A DNA stretch of 64,000 bases, taken from the NCBI GenBank assembly GCA_001632435.1, contig KV423939.1, forward strand, positions 189,945 to 253,944, given 5' to 3'. Below are positions 56,688-64,000 of the stretch, one piece after another; the stretch's first letter is position 1, and every line of letters begins with the position of its first letter. Source of the DNA: Calocera cornea HHB12733 (lineage: Eukaryota > Basidiomycota > Dacrymycetes > Dacrymycetales > Dacrymycetaceae). The position numbers and the translations under genes are program-made. The notes under the pieces are model-generated. The model saw nothing but the letters and a program-made list of their open reading frames with translations, ran no database searches and was not told the origin of the DNA.

Positions 56688-57634
56688 CCTTTGCACTCAG
56701 TATCAGGTCACGTCCAAGAGGCAGCAGCAGCACGTATAATAAGCATTCCACAATCAACTATCACTCCTCGTTCCCTATCTAATCCACATGCATACGCACG
56801 ACAGCGGTTCCTTATTCATCCTCGCCCTGCGACGCACCTTCCTCAGCTCCGGCCGGCCGAAGCAATGGGCGCCTAATGCGGCGGAGAAGGTGAGACATCC
56901 GAGTAATCATTTAATAACAGGATGGAGAAGAGCGATAGGGAAATGGACCGGGATTGGAGGGGGCCGAGCGCGGTGTTGGAGGGCGAGGGGGGAAGCGATA
57001 AGATTGGGCACGTGATTCGCTGCTTGATTCGCTGCTGCACTGTAGAAGCGTGGAGAAGAAGAGCCTAGGTTGACTCACCCGGGTGTTACGCAGCTGCTTG
57101 ATGGGCGACCATGGACTTGGGCTTCGTCAGGTGGTGGGGGTTCGCATGAGAATTGGAGCGAACCACGGCTGGCGGTCCCCAAGGCGGCCACTCGAAGCAG
57201 CATGAAGCCATGAACGTATGGATCTGGGATCTGATTCCAGCACAGTACACATTGACCGTCACCCCGACAGAGTCGCAAGGGGCTATGTACAAATCAACAA
57301 GCGAGCAGGCTCGGCAAACAAGTGAACAGGGGTGGGCACACCACCGCGCACGACGAACGACGAACGACGAACGGAAGAGGATGGATGGATATGGGGAAAC
57401 TGGGAGACTGGGAATGAGGAATGAGGAATGAGGAATGAGGAATGGGATGAGTCTGAAGGCGAGAAGAGTGAACGGGTATGCTTTTAATATGAATACAAAT
57501 GATGCGTGCAAATGTCCTCCACTGCCGTGCGTGCTGTCCGCGTCACTCACGCCCCCTCCCACCTCCCACCTCTCCTCGCACCTCACGCCATGCACGATGC
57601 TCTAGTGACATGCTCGGGCTGGGCGGCTGGGTCA
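56688..57634. other. intergenic, no supported gene
   Basis: 950 bp upstream of the hydantoinase gene and downstream of the phosphatase gene. It has a (GGAATGAG) short tandem stretch at 57412-57440 and a C/T-rich tract; no gene recognised. Confidence 0.45.
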
Positions 57635-60600
57635 CTAGGCTGTAGGTCGTGCGGAGGCGATCCAGGCGCTCTCGAGGCCGGCCTTGCTGACGCGGCGCTG
57701 GGGCTGGAGGGTCCGCCTGTCCACGGGCACCTTCCTATGCGCACGATCAGCACGTCCGTCGCGCCGAGCCAAGGTGCCGCAGAACTCACCTAGCGTGCAC
57801 GTACCGCCCGTCCGAGTCCTTGACCTCCTTCTCCGTGGCTGCGTCGCCCAGGCTGCTGCTGACGGGGGTGCGCTCGCGCGCCTCCTCGGGCAGGTGGTGC
57901 TCGTCCCTCGCCCCGCTGAGCACGAGCACGTCCTCCACGCTCGCGCCCCTCGAGAGCGGGGGCAGGCTCTCCCGCGCGCCTCCGCCCCGTGCGAGCCTGC
58001 GCAAGCCGAGCCCAGCGGGCTTGGCGTTCCTCGCGGCGTGGTGGTGTCCGTGGCCCTCCTCGCCCACGCCGACGCTCTTGGTGCCCAGCTGGCTCTCCTC
58101 AAACTTCATGAGCTCGCTCACGAAGCCGATGTTCGGCGAGATGCCCTGCCGCTTCTCCATGACGTAGGCGTAGGCCTTGCTGAGGGGCCACGAGTGCGCG
58201 TGGATGAGGTAGCCCATGACGACGGTGACGCTGCGGGACTTTCCGGCCTTGCAGTGGACGTACGTGGGCGAGTCGTGCAGCCGGGCGTCGTCGAGGAAGA
58301 GGCACGCCGCGCGCACGCCGCGCCCGATGTTCTCCTCGTTCACCGTATCGCGCATCGGCACCCGCTCGTACATCTCGAACTTGCGCCGCAGCCCGAGCCC
58401 CTGGTCGTCCTCGCACTCCTCGGCCATGTTCAGGATCCGCTTGACGCCCCGGTCAACCAGCTGCTGCACCTCGTCGTCCGTGCTGGGCTCGGGGCCGAGG
58501 TAGAGGAAGCCGGGCAGGATCTCGGAGATGACAAATGGCTGCGGGGCGGAGCTGGACGTGGGCGTTGCTGGCAGGCCCTGGCTCTGGCTCTGACTGTTCT
58601 GCAGGCCAGGCGTAGAGGGCGGCCGCGGCGGGTAGTCGAACGGCGCGGTGTGGGGACGGAGGGCAATAGGGGACGGTGGCGGTCTTGGGCTCGCAGGGGC
58701 TCTCGAGACCGGGGACAGCGGGAGGGGGGAGAGCAGTGCGGGGCTCTTAGGGCGCAGGAGGCCCGGGCTGGGAGGGGTGATCCTGAGCAGGCCTGGGGAG
58801 GGCGGCACGGGCGCGGTGTTGCTGCGTATTGGGGCTGTGCGGAGCTGGAGCTTCGGGGGCAGGGGCGAGCGGGACCCGGGGTTCATCAGGCCCAGGCTGA
58901 GCACGGGCACTTCCCCCGTACCCGTACCGGAGACGGTGCCGAGCCTGCGGGGCGTGCGCGGGAAGCACGCGGCACTCGGAGGGGGCGAGGGCGAGGCGTC
59001 GACGATCCGCGGCAGGCCGAGCGGGCGCAGCCCGCCGATCGCGACGGGCGCGGGGGAGTGCAGTGCCGGCTGCTGCTGGGAGGAGGAGGCGGAGCTGGCC
59101 GTGCCCGTCCCGCTTCCCGTACCACTCCCCGCTCCGGTGCTGGCGCTCCCAGAGCCCGACTGGCCGGACAGCGCCGTGCCCGGCTCTGCATCGAGCTCGA
59201 GGGCGAACCTGCGCCTCGCGCTGGCCACATCCGTGCGCAGGCTGAACAGGCCCGCGCTGCCCGCCGCGCTGGGGAGGCTGCTCCTCCCCGTGCCCGGCGC
59301 GGTGAGCCCGGCGGAGCGCACGGTCAGGTCCTGCCCCGAGAGCATGGGCGAGCCTCCTTGGTACGCTTGCTGGTGCTGTTGCAGGTGCGGCTCCAGGTAC
59401 GCCTCGCCCGCCACGAGGAGCCCAGCCGCGCCCGGGGCAGCGCGCAGCGCCGCGAAGCCGCCGAGGAGGTAGTGTACGCGCTCTGCCCCGACGAGCGAGC
59501 AGAGGACGGTGCCGAGTGTCCAGGCCTGTGAGAGGGCGCGCACGGACGCGCGCGTCGACTCGTCCATCTCCTCGTCGTAGATGACGATGGTGCCGTCCCA
59601 TGTTGCTGCGCCACTTGCACTTCCACTTGCACTGCCAGGGCGGGCAGGCTCGCCCTCAGCACCAGAGGCGAGCAGCGCGTCCCACGCCTCCCTGCCCCCC
59701 TCAGTCGTCACATACCCCCGGAGGGCATCCAGGCTCCAGCCGAGCGCAGCGCCCTGCTTCGCATAGCGTTTCAGGATGAGCGAGGGGATGGCGAGGTTGA
59801 TGCTCTGGCGCAGGCGGTGGGCGAGGAAGGAGGGCAGCGGGCGGGTGTCGAGGATGAGCGGTTGGGGGGAGGGGGAGGGGGAGAGGGGGAGGTGGGCTAG
59901 GAGGGCGGAGGCGCTCAGGGGCTGGGGGCCGGAGGAGGGCGCGGGGGTACTGCTGCTGCCACTGCTGCTGATACTGCCGGCAGAGCGCAGAGCAGCAGTC
60001 GGTGGTGTGCCCGGAGCAGCAGGGAGCGCCGGTGCGGAGCGCCTCGCCCCCGGCGGAGGTGCGGGAGACAGCCCGCCGGTGGAGGGCGGGGAGGGCATGG
60101 GGCGCATACTGCTGGTGCTGGTGCTGGTGCTGGTGCTGGTGCTGGGCGGTGGGGGAGCTGAGGAGGAGGAGGGAGCGGGTGGGGGCCTGTATGCGGATGG
60201 CGGGGGCGGGGATGGGAAGAGGGGAGGTGGAGGTGTATGGTGTGGGAGGAGGGAGGAGGTGGACGGTGTGGAAGAGGATGGGGTGAGGGTTGAGGAGGAG
60301 GAGGAGGAGGAGGATACGGAAGCGGCGAACGGCGACACTGCTCCTTGTTGGAGTGGATGATGTGCGTGCGGGTGCGGGTGCGGGTGCGGGTGAGCCTTGC
60401 GCCGCGCGGGGAGGGGCGGCGGCTGCAGTGGGGGTGGGTGCGGGTGGGATGCCTGGGGGAGGAGCAGCTCGGCAGCGGGGGGTGCGCTGGGGATGGTGGA
60501 CGTCGGGTGTGAGACTGGGCCTGATGGGGATGGGGATGGGGGTGGGGATGGGGATGCAGAGGATCCCCCGTTGACGCGCGTTCCAAGGGGAGCGCCAGCA

Positions 60601-61199
60601 GCAGCAGCAGCACCACCACCAGCACCACCACCACCACCAGCCGCGGTGATCGTCGTAGGATGAGCGCTCCCCTTGGCCGGGGCCGGGGACGAAACGTGCT
60701 GTGCTGACCGGTGAGGCGTTGTTTCACCCTGCAGATGCGCTTGCAGCGACGGCAGGGCGGGCGGCGGTGCGGCGGCTCGTTGTGCCGCTGAGGGGACGGG
60801 GACGGGGACACCGCCCTGCCCCTCTGGGGCGATGTGTCTCCCGGGGCTCATCAGGCCTGTGCCGTCCGTGCCTGCGCCCTCCACTCCCTCCGCCTCCCTC
60901 AGCCCGCCGAAGCTCCTGACGGGCCTCAACCGCAAGTTCCCCCTGACGCTCCTGCCGAGCTCATGGAGGAGCTCCATCTCCCTCGCCCAGCCCTCGCTGC
61001 CCGCGCTGCTCGGGTCAGCGCTGTACGGGATGGCGCTGTCGAGAGTGACGGGCGAGTTGGCGCTGGGGCTGGGGCTTGGGCTGGGGCTGGTGCGCGGTGT
61101 GCGGGGATGCTTGGGATGTGCGATGGCGAGCTTGGGCGGGCTCGGCCGTGCCGGTGTGGGTGAGGCGAGTATGGGCGCTGGCAGGGAGATGGAGCCCAT
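57635..61199 (-). CDS. dual-specificity phosphatase with rhodanese-like domain (MAPK-phosphatase type)
   Basis: Two exons, 61199-57790 and 57734-57635 (55-nt intron), 1169 residues. The first 430 residues are Pro/Ser-rich and disordered. A rhodanese/CDC25-like domain follows at about 445-620 (LILDTRPLPSFLAHRLRQSINLAIP ... DGTIVIYDEEMDEST). The catalytic DSP domain lies at about 880-1040 (ILPGFLYLGPEPSTDDE, VPMRDTVNEENI) with the active site VHCKAGKSRSVTVVMGYL, Cys near residue 981 and Arg in place. This combination is that of MAP-kinase phosphatases (yeast Msg5, Sdp1 and animal MKPs), which inactivate MAPKs in cytoplasm or nucleus. The long disordered leader is an oddity; a later start cannot be excluded. 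Confidence 0.85.
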
Positions 61200-61367
61200 G
61201 CCGGTCGATCGATGGTCGCCCTCCGCTTCCGTTCCGAGCGGCGCTCAATCGGCCGTCGTGTTTCGTCTGGAAAGTCGTGCAGCAGCAGTGGGCGGCCCTC
61301 TGCTGTCGGTACAGGAGTATGGCAGCGCAAATGCGACAAAACCCTTGCTTCCGTCTACCCACGGAAC

Positions 61368-61610
61368 CATACCAGGCCATACCGACCCGTACCGTCAGTA
61401 TTGGTTGGTATTGGTCGGTACCGGTCGGTACCAGCCGGTACCGGCCGGTACACCTCCGTACCCACTGGTACCCGCCAACCCTATTACAGAAGCCACTCCA
61501 CCGCCACCTGGTACCAGTATCCTTCCGTACTTCTTTGGCAGCGGAACCATACCTACCCATCCCTGCCCATACCGACCCATACCGACCCATACCGCCCTAT
61601 ACCGTCCGTA
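61368..61610. repeat. imperfect 10-bp repeat cluster (GGTCGGTACC / CCCATACCGA)
   Basis: About six copies of GGTCGGTACC-like units at 61400-61470, flanked on both sides (61368-61398 and 61555-61606) by units of the reverse form CCCATACCGA, so the segments can pair. The cluster occupies the divergent promoter between the phosphatase (-) and MYND (+) genes. Confidence 0.75.
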
Positions 61611-61913
61611 CGGACCCCGCAACATACCTGCTCTCCGCACTTGCGCTTCCCTGTTTCCACTCCGTCATATTTTCCCCCCTATTGACGCCGTGTATCTATC
61701 CCTTGACCCTCCTCCTTGTTTTTTCTACGCTTCAGTCTTTGGGGTCCCGTCACCTCATTCACAGCATCCGTGTTTACCCATCGACTCACCTTTATCGCAT
61801 CGTCCCCATTGGTCCCCCCTTTTTTCCTGCCATGTGTCCCTCCCCATCCCCGCCCTTTTACACCGTCCCTCCTTGGTCCCTCTTTGCTCGCTCTTTTCGT
61901 TTGTCCCTCCTCG

Positions 61914-63394
61914 ATGTCAACGACCTCTTCCCCTACTCTAGCTCGCTGTGGGCTCTGCTCCTCTACCACTGGCTTGCGTCGTTGCAGCCGGTGTCACACT
62001 GCGTACTATTGCTCTGTGGAGCATCAACAAGCAGTACACATCCTTCTTCTCATTCCATTCTGTGATCTCACCATCTGTTCAGATGTGGCTCTTCCACAGA
62101 CTTCACTGTACACTCTCCACACCCATCGCGGCCAATCCCCAAACGCTGCATGTCCTCTATTTATTCCGTCTCATATCTTTCTTACTTGTATTCAGCCCCC
62201 CGGTTATTCTTGCTGGGGCCGTCTACACCCAATTTGGGGCGCTTACGTTTCCCTTCCTACCTCTCTTGCGCTTGACTGCCGTTCATCTTCATTTGTCTGA
62301 AAACCGTCTCACTCGTCAAAGGCACCTTCATCCCTTTCACGTTACCCATCGACTAACACCCATCCAGGGCCGCCCGTATGGCCAACACTATTCTTCTTGA
62401 GCTCGGTTCTTCTTATCCGAACGTGCCCTCCGAGCTGAGGTCCGTTGTTTTCCTTACTCTTTGCCCTTAACTCCATCTGATTCTCCGTTCAGCCTTTTGC
62501 AAGTTACCCGCGAACACGTTGAAATTTTACTCGAAGTCGCTCCCTTCATTCGGCCTTCTCTCCTCCAAGAGCAGCACATACTTACTCTCACCCAAGAGGT
62601 GCGCCACGTCTCCGTATCATCCGCTCTCGTACCAACCTCTCCCATAAAGCTTAATATCGGCCGTGCGTGGGTTATGGACCGAGACGATCTGCTTATTCGA
62701 CACTACCTACCGAGCGCCCTGGCCCAATATCAGATACCCTCCCTGGACTTCACCCCCCCTGTTCCACTTCTCCTTCAAGATGTCGATTCTCTTACTCATC
62801 CCAACGATCCATTCGGGCTTCCCGCCTTCTTGTTCCCTGGTGGAAAGCGATGTTCCGAACTCCCTGCGGATGGCCGGTTCTGTGCACCCGCACTACAACA
62901 AGTTCGCCCCTGTTATACTGTCACTCTTCGTCCATTGATGTTCCCTCTTCCTAATCAGATGTATGTCCGCCTTTTCCACGACAATGCTTTCAAATACCCG
63001 TCGGACCCGCCCGCCGTCGCCCGGCTTGGGTTGGCCGCTCCCCATTATTTTGTGTCTGCCGTCTCTTATTTGGTAGTCCGCGTGCGTCTTATCCCAGCCA
63101 CCCCCTCCCACACGTCTCACACGACTTACTCAGGTTCGTTACGCGCTCGCCAATGCTCGAGACATGGAAGATGGTTCCACTCCCACTCCAGTCCCTCACG
63201 CATCCGTCCCTACCGTTCCCGGCAGTCCTCCATTCAACCCCACCACCCAACCTTCCCCCTCCGAAGCTGTTGAACTTTTTGATTATGAAGACTTTTATTA
63301 CACTATTGTCGCCTGGTTCCTTGATAACTGGACTGACGAAGCAGCCAAAGGTATCCACCAGTTTTGGGTTACTCGCATCTCCGTAGCTCGGTAG
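61914..63394 (+). CDS. MYND zinc-finger protein
   Basis: About five or six exons, roughly 420 residues. The N terminus has a MYND finger: CGLCSSTTGLRRCSRCHTAYYCSVEH in pattern C-x2-C, C-x2-C, YC, continued after an intron (about 62025-62078) by MWLFHRLHC supplying the last His and Cys. A second exon carries PPGYSCWGRLHPIWGAY. The rest is helical (REHVEILLEVAPFI, DRDDLLIRHYLPSALAQ) with Pro-rich segments, ending AVELFDYEDFYYTIVAWFLDNWTDEAAKGIHQFW. MYND fingers mediate protein-protein contacts with Pro-rich partners. Middle intron boundaries (62.2-62.7 kb) are approximate. Confidence 0.68.
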
Positions 63395-64000
63395 ACTGTT
63401 CTCCTCCCCTCTTACACTTCCGTAACCCCTGGGAGCTCCCCCCCCTTGGTTATCCCTTTAATCATTATATGTTGCGTCCTGGTCGTGATCTCTATCCACT
63501 TCCTACCCAACGGTCGTAAATCCCTGTCCCTGTCCCCCTTCTGGCACGTGGAGGGGCGGGCCGCTGGTCTGCCCTTACCCCTTAGATTCTCCTTCAGCCT
63601 GGCGGGCGAGCGGCCCGCCACGGCCTGCCTGTCCCCTTAATCCAGCCCGGATCCTCTTCGGCGCCATTATATTGGTCATTATTGCCATCGGCTAACTCTT
63701 CCCACACGCTGTCTGCACCACTCAGTTTAGGACTGTACGGAGTCCGTCTGAATAGGCAATCCGAGGGCGTCGTATTCCGTGAAGTCGTCACAGGTCCGGA
63801 AGGGTATTCCGGAGTCGGAATAGCAAACGGGATAGGTGTAATTAGTTAGGAAGGTCCGGAATAGAGTGTAAAGTGTAGGGAGCAGTAGGAGATCTGGGGA
63901 AGTAGAGGCGTATGGTAAAGAGAAGATGTCGGAAGCCGGCCCCCCTTTCGGAGAAGGAGAATCCGGCTTTTATCTGCCTAACCCGATGTTTACCTTTCGG
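63395..64000. other. right-end sequence, no gene seen
   Basis: 600 bp, AT-richer toward the end, with repeated GGTCCGGA / TTCCGGA words near 63795-63865. No supported gene before the window ends. Confidence 0.45.

Noticed and set aside
57684..59531. 615-codon open frame on the plus strand
   Set aside because: Antisense to the phosphatase gene, Arg/Ala/Gly-rich, no domain.
59776..60811. several long Gly/Arg or Ser/Pro-rich frames on both strands
   Set aside because: Shadow frames of the low-complexity leader of the phosphatase.

Overview
The window is nuclear DNA from a filamentous or dimorphic basidiomycete-type fungus. The evidence is dense gene packing, many 45-65 nt introns with GTGCGT- or GTACGT-like donors and CTRAY branch sites, and typical fungal families (sugar porter, Ish1 repeats, XLF/Nej1, KAR5, a MAPK-phosphatase-like DUSP, hydantoinase-DUF917 fusion). 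I cannot name the species; a Tremellomycete or Pucciniomycotina relative is a guess. Coding sequences were assembled by hand from splice sites that keep frame, so coordinates are genomic spans including introns.

Left part (1-36.7 kb) is mostly ordinary chromosome: the 3' part of an Ish1-repeat stress protein, an MFS sugar porter, a GNAT acetyltransferase, a probable mitochondrial-type hypothetical, three paralogous secreted alpha/beta hydrolases (6.8-8.0, 14.3-15.6 and 31.0-32.2 kb), the NHEJ factor XLF, a 7-helix membrane protein, an Sfp/AASDHPPT-like phosphopantetheinyl transferase with substituted catalytic residues, an APSES/Bqt4-like tail-anchored protein, the karyogamy protein KAR5, a Cys-rich GPI-type protein, a VOC protein and small hypotheticals. 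A complete, apparently very young Ty1/copia retrotransposon (9707-14333, identical 161-bp LTRs, ACCAC target duplication) sits 10 bp upstream of the start codon of the second hydrolase.

The most unusual part is 37.4-51.1 kb. A 25-bp perfect inverted repeat plus a second 12-bp block bounds about 13.7 kb. Inside are six intron-bearing genes: two paralogues (call them A and B) at the two ends reading inward, a DDE integrase-like gene (C), an alpha-kinase gene (D), an acidic disordered protein (E) and a coiled-coil protein (F). The interior is saturated with the octamer GCTAGTCG/CGACTAGC and with hairpin copies of TGATGTGTTGGTGTCGGACG, several of which lie in introns. I read this as a large, probably undescribed TIR DNA transposon that carries a protein kinase gene.

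Right part (51.5-63.4 kb) returns to ordinary chromosome: a glutathione-independent formaldehyde-dehydrogenase-like Zn-ADH, converging with a hydantoinase A/DUF917 gene, then a rhodanese-DUSP phosphatase diverging from a MYND-finger gene across a promoter region full of 10-bp repeats.
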